Shown piece after piece: positions 34,572 to 46,173 of a stretch of 64,000 nucleotides of DNA. The notes under the pieces were generated by a model, which saw only the letters and a program-made list of their open reading frames with translations, was not told the DNA's origin and searched no databases. Both the position numbers and the translations under genes were made by a program. This DNA is from Straminergon stramineum (taxonomy: Eukaryota > Streptophyta > Bryopsida > Hypnales > Calliergonaceae): contig OY987271.1 of assembly GCA_963920665.1 (NCBI GenBank), forward strand, positions 7,319,350-7,383,349, written 5' to 3'. Position 1 is the stretch's first letter. Each line of letters opens with the position of its first letter.

Positions 34572-37500
34572 ATGGCGCCACTGGAGATGCCTCTGAAAGA
34601 AGCTGTGGTACGCACACTAGCTCACACTCACACTCTCTAACACTCGTTAATTTACTGCAGAAGAAACTGCAGAAGAACCCTTCAGCAGGTTTGTTAATGA
34701 GGAGTAATTGCTTTCGTGATATTCATACCTTGCGTTGCGTCTTTGCAGATTGTGCTTGCCAGGATGGGATTTGAGCCATGGCTGAAAGCGCATGGCAAGT
34801 TGAGACGACCCGACTTGACCAAGAAACAAGAGCTGGAGCTCCGAGAGTGTTTCGAGTTGATCGACGCTGGAGGCTCGGGTACTTACCTTCTTCTCTTTAT
34901 ATACATGCCATTTCTATTTACAGTGTGCTGGTGAGCATTACATTCTTGGAGGAAGCTCCTGAGAAGCTTATGCTTCGGCTAGCTTTACCAAGGCCCTTAC
35001 ATGGTTCTTGGCCAAGCATTACTATTCTTATACTGTTCAGGTGTCTCGTGAAACGCTCTTAATACATTGTCCGTATCCGGAAACATTGTGATTCCTTTGT
35101 TCATCTTTCGTTTTAGCACAAAAACTATTTGTTATCGGTAATGCTCATACTGCCTTTTCAGTACCTTTGATAGCTCTTTTACTGGAACATTACTTGCAGC
35201 TTCTATTCCCAGAAATGCAGAAGTATATCGTGAGGGTTAACTATAACGTCAGGCACAACTCCATTGCTAGTAAATGGCAAATCTCGCTCATTTGCTGATT
35301 CACGGGAAAAGCAGGGATGTTCAGATAATATGACATCTTTGACGCGCTTCCTCTTACAAAATTTAAAAATGTACAACTTATTTATGCAATATCCAAATCG
35401 AGATTTGCAGAAGGAAGCTATTGACATGGATCACTTCAATAGCTCCCTAAGAGTAGTTCCCGGGTTGGTACTTTTGAGCAAGGAGAAGTAAGATGCTGTC
35501 GCACGCTATTTTCAGCCATTGTGATTGAAACCATATTCTTTCTTCTTTTTTGTAGATTGTTCGGAGGAACCGTAGGATGGGAGCACTCAGAGAATAATTT
35601 ATGCTATGGCGAGTTTTTTGTAAAAATTTGAAATTTTTTGAAGCCCTGCAAAACGGTCGTTCCATTTTCGCTCTGGATTCATGTTGTCGTTCATCTATAG
35701 GAGCAAATTCAGCTCTCTGGGTTCGAATTAGGTTTTGCGTCCTGGCTCCGATCCTTAGTCTCCTTGCGTTTGCTCAATCCTTAAGATTTGAATTAGGGGT
35801 GATATTTGATTGCAGGAGTGATATCGACTCACGATGTGCCGTTAGCCTTCACTGTGCTGGGTATGGATCTGAAGAGGTCCGAGATTGAGGATGCAATCCG
35901 TAAAGTCGTGGCCAACAGGCGGAGTGTACTACTCCCTTCTTGATCTTTTCATGTAGCCAATTAGGATTTCACTGTTAAAGTTCTCAATCTTCCTGAATGG
36001 AAATGACTCCTTGTACTGTACAGTATCCTGTACTTAATATACAGACACGACATTTCGTGTTGAGACAATGTAGACATAGTGCCACTTCGAAGTGGCGCTA
36101 CATGCTCAAAATTCATCAAATTGAGAATTGTGATGTGCACAAGAAAGCTGATACATACTACTTTCAAGTTGTGAAACATTAGGACGTTGAACTTAAGTAA
36201 GATAATATATAAGGGCATAGTCGAAGTCCACATTTCTTTGCACCAAGGAAGCTGGGAAAATGGTTGTGTCTTCACAGCTGGGTACTTTACTTAGGGAGAG
36301 GGCGGTTTATTGAGATCTCTCTTTCTTATGCATTGCAGACGCAATTCCACGAGTTTATGCGATTGATGATGTCGATGGTCGACAAGCTGCCAGTCGATGA
36401 ATATTCGCCCTCAGAGAGTGGTATGCAAACCAACTTTAAGTAGGTGTGATCATAGATCAGAGAAACCCTGCAAACCCATCTCTAGGTTTGAAATCGGAGT
36501 TTCTGGAGAAATAAATGGAGATGTTGCAATTGGCAGGGAAGGATCCGAGTACTGAATACACGCTTCCATTTGCGCTTCTGGCGCAAGCATACAGAAGAAA
36601 GAAGGTCAAACAACTTTTGCCAACTTTATGCGTCAAATGATTTTGGGCTCAGTGGTATTCTGCAAAATCTCAATTGGCAAGGTGTATGTTAGAAACTGCC
36701 TAAATGGCATTGCAATTGGTAGGGTATAACACGATACTTATTCAGACTATCAGTTTAGGGGTTTTCTACTTGCGTGTTGCTTTGAAGAACAGTGACTGAT
36801 AGGTGCTCTAGTAGCAGTCCTTCATGATTCTCAATTTCTTAAGATATTGTGTGATGTTGACTGATAGGGCAGATCGTCTGATTCCCAGTGCAGATAGAAG
36901 CCTCCATCTTCATCTGACGTTTGACGTTCAGTAGTATCAATTGCACGGTGCTACGCAGCTGATAGAGGCAGTGATGGGAGGTGACAAACAGTTGCAGGAT
37001 CGGATGAATTTCCGATCACATAAGGCTTTGGTTGAGCGAAAGGGACTGCGAGATATTATGGCTGGAAAGGTGGAGGTATGTTCACCAAATCCTTAAAGCA
37101 TCCTGACTTGAGTTTAATAAGCTTCTTTTGCAGACATTCAGAGATCCTTATGTAAACTGAGGTAGGAAACCCATTCCTGTGGCTTTCACCTGTTTTGAGT
37201 GATTTTCATTATTACAATGAAATTCGTTTAGAGTTTTATCCCCATTTTAAAGAGGATTTAAAGCACTCACATATGGATTTTGTAGATATCACATGAATAA
37301 GTTCTGAGTTGTGAAAGTGTTGAGTAGTACTTCAGGTCCCATTCAACAACCTTCACTACCCTTGAACAATATCTGTTGCATCTGCACGGTATCTCGTGGA
37401 AACCCCTTTGATTGTCATAAAATATAGAAGTATCTCGCTTCTTACAAGCCAAGTGTTTGGATGGCACATACATTGAAAACGTCTCCCTCCCTTATTACAA

Positions 37501-39951
37501 TACTTTCTATTCCCCAAGAGTGCTTGAAGTTAAGTGCTGTTCCAATCATTAATTTGCGGACTGTCTTGTGTATAGGAACCGAAGGGAAATTCGTCCGTGA
37601 CTCCTAAACCAACAGAGGTATGCTTGGCCATGCTCCTTTGAAGTTGACTGTGTGTCTGCGCTCTGCATCTCTACATGCACGAATTCATGGTTTTCTTTCT
37701 CAAACGGGGAATTTATGCAAATGTTTGATCATGGATGAGTTGGAGAAGGAAACTTTCTGCAACGCCAACTTCTAAGGGAACCTTTTTGTCATCGCAGCGG
37801 GAAAAGAAATGGGCAAAAGCTGCAGCGCTGGAAAAGCACCCCGGACCGCGACACTCACCTGGTTGGTCCATCCAAACCACGTTTATAGTTTTCCTTTCTT
37901 TTCTTATTTTGTGCATAAGCTTTGTTGCAGCTTTTTTTTCCAGTTTACACAAGCTCGTGGCTCTACTCTCACCAACCGGTGAATAGGGAAAAGCTAAAAG
38001 TTGCTTTTTGATCGTCTCACAGAGCCAGCTCTCCCGTCCTACCTCATAGCAAACGTGGACCCTGAAGTGAGAGAGCTTCTACTCGGAGAGAAACGGAATG
38101 ACGTAATCAAGGCTGTCCTGGACACAGAAGTCAAGTTCATTCCTCCAACGAACAAGAGCATTGAGATGGATCGACCATTGTCAGGGTTTGGAGGTATAAA
38201 ATTCTTCTAGACTTGGCTTGCTCTCAGAACTTCTGTTTCTGACTCTTTTACACGGGTAGGTGGCTTGCAAGCACTTTTGTTCGCTGTCGGAGTGTCTTTT
38301 TAGTGTTGCGCATCTTTTTCAGTGATTTTTGGACATCAATCATCGGAAGATGGCCCTTCTTATGAATCGTGGGGAGGGATGCTCATGGATTGCATCATTC
38401 TTGTCTTGCTTCCTCACTGTCAATCTTCCTTTCATGTCTCAATTTTTTTAAAACAGTCTAATTTTCCTGAAAACTTTGTTAAAGTGATGATTTTTTTTTC
38501 ACTTGACATATCAATTTTATTATATGTCAATGGTGATGCTCAACTGCACAAAGCCCCAGAAACTAAGACTGGAATAGATTTAGGTTTCAAGATGCCCACA
38601 TTGAAATGTGCCAATGCCTTGATTATCTGCCACTAGAACGAATTGGCGTTTTGAGTGATCTTTCAGGATACAAGGGAATGTGCGTAATTTACTTTTTTAA
38701 GCACCTGAGCTGTGAACTCAATTTGAATTGACACCGTTCGTGGTACAGATCAGAAATTGAGCTCGGCCCATTTGCGGGAGAAGCTTGAAACATTTCGGAC
38801 GGATGTAATGTCACCTAAACCGTCTCTTTGTTTTGTGACTGCGATAGAGTACATAGAAGAATCCAGACCTTGTCCCGCTCTAGATTTACTTTCATGCACG
38901 TGAAACACAATAGCTCTATTACATTATGCATAAAATACTTCAGGTAGAGTTTCATGAATGCACAAATGCAATATTATGAGATGTTTTGAGGGGTTCGCAT
39001 TCGCACCTGAAGCAAACTCTATTTAGGGACTTAGCAGTAGTTGCCGATTAGTGTGCTTTCATTTCTCAGATGCGATGCCACTGGTGGGGTACTAATTCAT
39101 TGCATGAACTCAGATGCGGCACAGGCCGACGATGGAAAGGCAAGTCATACGCGTTCAAGCATTGAAGACCCTTCGTGATTTCTATAAGAATGGATCCATC
39201 CAGGTGAAGGGTAGCCCCCTCCTTTATCCAGCCTCGCGTCGCCCCACTATGGCCCCAAAATTCTGATGAACTCGACTGCGGTGTGCAAGGTGTAAAGTCA
39301 TTGGTGCCATAGTTTTCTAATCGATTCGGCATATCATTACCGCAATTGAGCCCATTTCTGTTGAGGAAAACAAGCGTTGGATATGGAGAGCAGGGTTATG
39401 TCTCATAATCTTATTTTTTCTTTGATGTCCGTCGTTATAGAACCTTGCTTGAACATGACTGAACAGGATCCAACCATTGAGGTTATGACCAGTAACATGA
39501 CTCGTTATGGAAATAACATTTCTGGGCACTCCTCTGGCATGGACTATTACTTCTTACAACAAAGCTTTAATGTCTTGTGACCTAGTCCATACCACTCTGC
39601 AGGGGAATTGCAGAATGAGACAACATTGGTGTTGTTTTGCATCTACAAGTGACAAACGGTGAGTTGACCACAAGACCCTGTGAAATCGTGGTATGGACAA
39701 CTGGTCACACAAAATCATAAAAAACGTAAAATTTGATGTAAATACCCTCCCTATTTCCCTTGTCGCTGCTATTGGTGTCACAACAACAAGCAGATACGTT
39801 ACGAGAGGCTCTGCCCTTGGAGTTCAGTCTCCCTTTTTCAAGTAAGGTCCTACTCAAACTTCCTCTCATTCATTGTAAACTTATATTTCCTCTTGCAGAC
39901 GTAGCTTTTGCCAATGCCAAGGCTCCTTCCCTGAGGTCCAGAGCCAAATAA
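34572..39951 (+). CDS. Centrin-like EF-hand protein of unknown function
   Basis: Fourteen exons fit with consistent phases: 34572-34607, 34749-34878, 35816-35925, 36339-36420, 36537-36604, 36959-37075, 37576-37617, 37798-37861, 38023-38193, 38749-38804, 39114-39203, 39467-39491, 39794-39841 and 39899-39951, giving 363 aa. The first exon, the 25-nt exon and the 48-nt exon rest mainly on phase. Residues 33-62 look like the first EF-hand of centrins (LTKKQELELRECFELIDAGG, loop 51-62 ending in Asp62 instead of Glu). Next comes a centrin-like LGM-LKRSEIEDAI helix and a second, loop-less half (QFHEFMRLMMSMVDK). The remaining 250 residues are mostly charged helix with no domain I recognise. It may be a cytoskeletal or ciliary protein, but that is a guess. 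The 3' end meets the acyltransferase gene tail to tail. Confidence 0.7.
36078..36099. repeat. 22-bp near-perfect palindrome in an intron of the EF-hand gene
   Basis: AGTGCCACTTC is followed directly by GAAGTGGCGCT, which pairs with it except at one position. It lies in the intron between 35925 and 36339. Confidence 0.7.
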
Positions 39952-39955
39952 CCTT

Positions 39956-39961
39956 AATAAA
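39956..39961 (+). promoter_or_regulatory. Candidate poly(A) signal AATAAA of the EF-hand gene
   Basis: AATAAA begins five bases after the EF-hand stop codon. Cleavage 15-30 bases downstream would fall inside the last coding exon of the convergent acyltransferase gene. Confidence 0.5.
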
Positions 39962-39975
39962 ACCACTGCTAGTAG

Positions 39976-42900
39976 TCATATGTCCTTGATGTACTGCTCA
40001 AACTGAACCATCTCGTGCTTCCGGAAGCTGACCAACAGGAACAGTCCACCATCCTCCATTCCATTGGAAACGATAAGAGCATATTCCGTGGTGCCGTGTA
40101 AAGGAGGCCCCGCGTGCACAGGCTTCCCCCACCCGAAGTCGTGCTCGTAAAACGGAATCTTCCACCACGCCGACACCAACACATCCTTCTTGCTACCAAT
40201 GGCCGGCACTCCGCCGTGGACTTGCAACCAGTCGAGCGCCGACCGCACGTAACGCTCGTCGATTCTCGCCAAGGCTTCTTGGATCTTCGACACGCAAAAC
40301 GACAGGGGCCTGCGGGCAACCTGGACATGGAAACAGAAAATATCACATTGCAAGGACAAGAGCTCGATAGATGTTTTGATATGAGACTTACGTTCCGCGA
40401 TTGGATTGAACATCTCGAGGAGTTCTATTGTAAATAAATTTTCAATATCAATGAAACCTGAAGTTTGACATGAAACGAAGGATTGTGTTAAGTTGATGTG
40501 TTTGGTTGAATCCACTCACTCCTTTCTGGGGATAATTGTGCCATATTTCGACCATCTCTTTTGGTCTAGGAACAAGTCTTAGAAGACTTAAGGAAGAAGA
40601 TGGGAATATTTCAATTGTAATTGCCGGAAACAGTGTTTTGGTACCGAAAATACAAAAAACATGTGCAAAACTTGGTCGATCTCAACCAGATTCTCGGAGC
40701 CATTACAGCCCAAACCAAAATTATTTCACTGGGAATTAGTTAATGCACGAGACCCGACCTCGGCAGCCGGGGCGCTGACGTGCGCGGAGATAATGGTGTT
40801 CCCGCAGAAGTTGGGCGAGATCATCGGCGTCATTTTGCCTCTGAAGTCCACCGCAATCAAAATCTTCGAAATTTCCTCATCTCCAAATTCCAAGCTCCGC
40901 GTCCTCGCTCTCCAGAAATGCGCACAAGTAACCTCAAAGCTCGAGCACTTCCCGACACTCCCGTCCTCCATGGCGATCAATTTCAACCTCTGAATCTCCA
41001 TCTTGGACAAAGCGATGTGCTTGGTGACATACTCCGGCGTGATTTCCAGACTATTGCCTGTCATTTCACTCCGTTTGAAGCATTCGGGATGGTCGAATTC
41101 GGGTGATGGCGGCTCTCGCGGCTTCAGAATGGTGCGGTCGAGGTCGGGGAAGGACGTGAGAGGCTCCCCTCGAGAGAGTTGACAGAAGCTTCGAAAGAAT
41201 TGAATCGAAGACAAGCCGTCGAACATGGAGTGGCTCATTCGGATGCCAACGGTGAAACCACCGCAACTGAACCTCGTCACCTGCACAAACTCTTGGTTCA
41301 ATTGCTTTTGACATGCATGGAACCAATGCATGTCTATGCCTAAACTGTTGCCAAAACTATTGCAATCTCAAATAGTTGCAAATACCGTAGGAAACCATTG
41401 CAAATTTGTTAACAGATTTCTGACGGTCATTGCAAATTAACTGTTGCAAAAACTAATGCAATGTCAGCCTTCCGTACTAATTAGTGGGAATTGTATTGGG
41501 GAAGTTCTCCTTCACAAGGTCAGCTTTTCCCTCTACTCCCACAAGCGTTGATCAAGACCTTCGTAACTTAACATTCTATTAGCTCCAAATGTTCTCCCTC
41601 TGAACAGTCAGGTCATGTTAGCAATGTAGCTGATTGTATTCTTGATAACTGGTTGAATGAGCCCCAGAGCAGTGAGCGGGTTATTGCACATAATTGGGTG
41701 CATTCAACTGGTCTTATCCATGGATCTTCACGGGTATTGCAATCCAACAGCGCAACGGAGGTTATGATTTTCTTGGAGGATTATCCCTTACAACCACCTC
41801 AAGAGTCAGTGTGTCCAACCAAACTGCGCCACTTCAGCGACGAGCTCTGGCTAGGCAGCTTAGTTTGGATATTTTAGAGGGAAATATAAAAAATTGCAGT
41901 TGCCCAGTCTTGGTGAGCAGCTGCGACAGTGATCATGACGAACTGGCGCAAGGATGGTGTGACTGTGAATGGGACAAACTTACAGTCATGGCATCATTTC
42001 ATTTAAAAGTTGAGGATTGGTTCGGTGCCCAATTTCTGGGAGACAAAAGGGAGGCTATCTAGTATGGAATGTTATAAGTTTGAGACCCTGAGCTGAGGAT
42101 GAAGCTACCTGAACCATCAGCAAGAAATTATCCACCAGTCGGATATGGACGTCTGGAGGTGACGATGGCACCAGCTTTCGAAACTCAGGGTTCATCACCT
42201 TCCAATCGCCCATCTCTTCAATTGTTTGTTCTGAAGACGCCGCCACGAAGGCCGCACCTGCCCGATTGCAATTCACCTGCAACCTTCCATCTAAATTCCC
42301 ACCACCCAATGTAGATATAGATTTATTATGTTATTGTCAATTGTCAATGGTGATTCTAAATCTAACTAGCAACAGAAACTGAGATATTGTCGAATCCACC
42401 TTTTTGAACTCTTTCCATCATGACGAATCCCATTTAACAAGAAGACAACAAATAGCGTATCACGGGATTCATCTTTTGAACTCTCTCCATCATGATCTGT
42501 TTCATTGTGAAAATACGATACCACTGGATTCATCTTCTGGTGCACTCTTTTCACCAAGACCAATTTCATTGTCTTTGGGAAACAAAGACTACAATTAAGA
42601 TATAATTGGATTCATCTGCTAGAACGCTTTGCACAAGACAAATTCCATTACGAAAGTAAAGTATCATTGGACTCATTTTTTGGTACTCACTTCCCACCAA
42701 GACCTACTTCATTGTGAAAACAAGACTCATTTTGTGTTTTTTTAAAAAAGAAAAAGAAAAGATCGGAATGGCTCGTTTCCCACCGTGGTCGACTTCAAAC
42801 CTCCCTGCCATGAAGTGATACGGCACCAGAAGCTTTCCAAGGGCGTCTTCCAGGACCGAAAACACAAACTCAGAGCTTCGGTCCTCGTTCGGCAAGTACA

Positions 42901-43072
42901 CGAAGAAAGTGTCCACAGGCACGATCAGCATCTGATCAATGTTGGAGAGATAGAAAGGCCCTTCCGTCGTGGGCTCGGCAGGTTGCACCAACTTCAGTGC
43001 GTGCACTGTCACCGATAAATGTCGGAAGCTCTGTCCATCTTCAGGCACTGCCTCCACATGGCTGTCTGTCAT
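39976..43072 (-). CDS. BAHD acyltransferase, omega-hydroxyacid feruloyl-transferase-like
   Basis: Four exons in transcription order: 43072-42784, 42290-42109, 41280-40759 and 40320-39976, with phases 1, 0 and 0, giving 445 aa, the usual BAHD size. The catalytic HxxxD is HSMFD at residues 174-178 and the structural motif DFGWG is at 392-396. Blocks such as GPFYLSNIDQ near the N-terminus, CGGFTVGIRMSH, DRTIL-PREPP and WRARTRSL most resemble the plant omega-hydroxypalmitate/fatty-alcohol feruloyl or caffeoyl transferases (ASFT/FHT/HHT clade). These use CoA thioesters to build suberin or cutin-associated aromatics in the cytosol; shikimate/quinate transferases are a less likely alternative. The exon 3 donor (GAG|GTCGGG) is weak but gives the only family-consistent join. 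Intron 1 contains a minisatellite. Confidence 0.88.
42392..42735. repeat. Degenerate minisatellite in intron 1 of the BAHD gene
   Basis: Five imperfect units start near 42392, 42466, 42527, 42609 and 42670 (unit length 61-82 bp). Each opens with GATTCATCTTTTG or a variant and continues with a CTCT-CCA(T/C)CA-GA block, TTTCATTGTGAAAA or similar, and TA(T/C)CA(C/T)TG. Confidence 0.75.
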
Positions 43073-45160
43073 GGTTCAATCGAAGAGTAGAATTCGGATA
43101 TATCACTGGCTCTGTTCATATCGTCGTCCTTCACTTATATGCTTGTGGGAGGCTTCGTGTTGCTTTTATCTTCTCCACCAGCTGAGATTGCAGATCTGCA
43201 ACATGCCATCGGCACGGAATCATAATTGGATTCTGCAGGTCCAGCTTCCGCATTAGGGATTGTGTTCGTAGCCCAGGAATCTGGAGTTATCCCTTAAACT
43301 GGTGAATTATCATGTTAAAATTGAGCAGATTTGAGAAGGTCATGTGGGTGATTTTCTGTAGTTCAACTTTTTTCATTGGCTCTGGAACAAAGGGAGGAGT
43401 CTTTGCACGTCTGCACTCTGCAATGAATGTAAGGAAGTTTGAGTAGGTCGCTACTCAAAAAGTGAGCTAGTGTTACATAATTCATTTCTAAATTTAGAAC
43501 GTACGACCTCTTGAAGGAGTTGTAGCTTGAGACGTTAGCTCTTCACTGACTCTATTGATATAAACTTAAAAGCCTTATGAATTACTCCGTATACTTTTCA
43601 CAGTATGTTAAACTGGACTTTTCATCTGAAAATCACGGATCGTTGATGCAGGGGGTGAACATTTGGGTTCAAACGGATAAGGGGAGGAAGGATCATGACT
43701 AGGCTGGTTGTTGTGTATGCAGGAAAATTGATACAGTTCAAATAATGCTTCGGGAGTTTCAACCCACGCTTGCTGATAAACTACTGTTGAACACTTGCAA
43801 GGGCGTCATGTCAATTCGGGGCTTGGGTTCAAAGACTTGGCCTTTTACTTCACCACCACAAGAAAACAGCAGCGGAAGGTTGGTCAGAAATTCTATCACG
43901 CCAGAAGTGCCGCAGCGAATGCATACCCACAAAGCAAACGCTGGCACTTGCTCATCTGCCAGCTATGTCTCGCATGAAGCATGAGTGTATGTTTATTTGA
44001 TGTGCTTAATCTTAACCTCGGGTTAATTCGTACTGTTTATATCCCACAGAATATCACACATTTTGTTGTGTCTAGTGAAACTGATCACGAGTGTACAGTA
44101 CATCACCCGCCTTTCTGTAAACTTGCAACAGAAGTTAGAAACGCATCTCTGCAAAGATGATTCATCAGAGTCAGAATAAGCGGTCCTCAAAAGAAATAAG
44201 TTTTGGAAAGGGTCAACATGTGATTATGAAAGAACAACAAAACTTATAAAAGATTGTCTACCGTAGTTTGAGTATTCAGAGCACCCCGGAATTCAAATGC
44301 CATTATGTCCAACCATTACGAAGGTTGCAACCAATTAGTACTAATGAAACTTCATCAAGAACATGATTTCCCAAGCATAATCCATACGAGAACCAGTTTG
44401 AACTTGAGTGTGGCCAATCACAACATTTTATAATGGGAAGGTCTGAGGACCCCAAGAGATTATCATAATATAAGGTGATAAACAAGAGGACTAGCCAATG
44501 CTCACTGAAGCAAGGAGAAAAAGGCAATAATCACTTCAATGCAGAACCATTACCCAAGATTTCAACGTCCACACCCAAACTACGATGTGGATATTCCCCT
44601 TTAGCTTGGAATGCATCTCATTCCAGAGTCTAAAACTCACAAATACTGGAAAAACATGAACGAACTAAAGTTGCTGACTATCACCCAGTCATATACTTAC
44701 AGCAGAACTGCCGAATTCAAGAGGGAAAAAACACGCAACAGAGCATTCACAGCAAACAATTCTGCTCAGAAACTGTAGTAAGAGTGATCAAATTCATATA
44801 TTCGTCCTCTCACTTTAAATAGAATACATTGATTCTCAATATATGTACAAAACGTGCACCAATTGCTCTGCCTCCTAAAACCTAGCTACCTTTTAGATAC
44901 CTTCTAGACAGACAGCATAACGCTGAGTCCAAGTTTCAAGGCAACCATACCGCTCTCACTGGCTAATCCGTCAAGTTAACGTTATAATCCATAACCCTTC
45001 AGCTCAATGTGAACCCTTTGATCAACCTTCGATCAACCAAAAGGTACAAATCTGGACGATGCTCAAGATTCGACGGAAGAGCTCAACATGACTAAGTTCA
45101 ATATCCGTCTTGAGCCTCTTGGCTACCGAAGTTTATATACCTCGTCCATGTTAATGAGCA
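43073..45160. other. Intergenic between the two minus-strand genes
   Basis: The region at 43073-43700 is presumably the promoter of the BAHD gene. The sequence at 44900-45160 probably includes the 3' untranslated region of the GDU-like gene. No other exon, RNA gene or repeat was recognised. Confidence 0.5.
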
Positions 45161-45670
45161 TTAACTTCCCCGTGAGGGATTTAGGTTTGCCTTGCGCTTA
45201 CCTCGCTCTAGCTCATCCAATTTGGGATCCAAGCTCACATCTACAAACTCGTCCCTGGGCAAGGGCCGTGCCAAATGCGTGGGCCGCGCTTCCCCAGCCA
45301 TGATCACGCACGACACGGGCTCAACAGCACCAGCACCAGTCGCTCCCTTTGGAGATTTTCCTCCTCTCGCAGGATTAGTTGCAAGTTGCGCGACTTGCTC
45401 TGTTTGCGGTGGGGCAGAAGGCGCTGAACTGCTATTACTTGGGCCCGACCAAATGTAGAGCGCAGGCGGGTGTTGGGCTCTCCTGTCACCACCAAGGAAG
45501 CGCCCGAAGAAGATCATTCGCCGCTTGTGGAGGATGCAAATGAGCAAGATGACCGTGATGGCCAGGAACACGCCCGTGGCGACGATGGCGGACGCGCGCA
45601 GGAGGTGGTTGACGGAGGACGTCGGGGAGCAGCCAGTGGTCGAGTCATAGCGCTTCTGGCACTCGCTCAT
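45161..45670 (-). CDS. GLUTAMINE DUMPER-like protein with intact VIMAG motif
   Basis: An uninterrupted frame of 169 aa, read as a single exon from the ATG at 45670. The N-terminal 22 residues are polar, one transmembrane segment spans about residues 23-47, followed by HKRR and a Pro/Ser/Ala-rich linker. Residues 119-136 read VSCVIMAGEARPTHLARP, containing VIMAG exactly (122-126) and the following RP-T-x-LA-x-P pattern that defines plant GLUTAMINE DUMPER proteins. In Arabidopsis these bind the ubiquitin ligase LOG2 through the VIMAG region and promote amino acid export across the plasma membrane; function here is inferred. GDU genes are usually intronless, which fits. A second, more diverged family member lies at 27.3-28.8 kb on the other strand. 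Confidence 0.82.
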   Translation of the reverse strand: MSECQKRYDSTTGCSPTSSVNHLLRASAIVATGVFLAITVILLICILHKRRMIFFGRFLGGDRRAQHPPALYIWSGPSNSSSAPSAPPQTEQVAQLATNPARGGKSPKGATGAGAVEPVSCVIMAGEARPTHLARPLPRDEFVDVSLDPKLDELERGKRKANLNPSRGS

Positions 45671-45890
45671 CGTGGGAGCGTTACCCTCCTTTGCTTTTTC
45701 CTCCTTAATACTAATCCCTGTACAGATGTAACCTTACGACAAAGCTCGAATTCACCGCAAAATTCACTAGAAACGCAACCATATCCGCTAATTTGTTCCT
45801 AGTTCGAATCCAAGACGGCGAATCATGGCAAGTGCGAGTCAATCTAACCTGCAACAACGGGGGTACTCCATCAGTATTCGTGCGACCCCC

Positions 45891-46173
45891 GAATCTAAAC
45901 CCCTTGAAAACATTCGAAATTCAATCAAAAGAAACAAGAAAACAAACAAGAGCAACACCAAGTGCTGACACTCCTCTTCGCTCCCGTTCGTAGCATAACG
46001 AGCTCCAAAAAAGAAGCATCAAGCACTTCGGTGACCCTTGAATCTAAGGACCTTGAAAACATTCCAAATTCAAACAAAAGAAACGAGAAAACAAACAACA
46101 GCACCAATTTCTGACATTCTTTAATCTTGCGTACGCCCCTTCGCTCCCGTTCGTTCCATAACAAGCTCCAAAT
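45891..46173. repeat. Tandem duplication, about 145-bp unit, upstream of the GDU-like gene
   Basis: Copies at 45891-46010 and 46040-46173 share GAATCTAA, CCTTGAAAACATTC, AAAACAAACAA, CGCTCCCGTTCGT and GCTCCAAA in the same order, with an insertion in the second. Confidence 0.75.

Noticed and set aside
34661..34688. Candidate small exon in the EF-hand gene
   Set aside because: It has splice-like borders, but including it would shift the frame and destroy the EF-hand exon that follows.
35715..35735. GGGTTCGAATT resembling a tRNA B box
   Set aside because: No A box or cloverleaf can be formed around it; similarly TAGTTCGAATCC near 45800. No tRNA or rRNA gene was supported anywhere.
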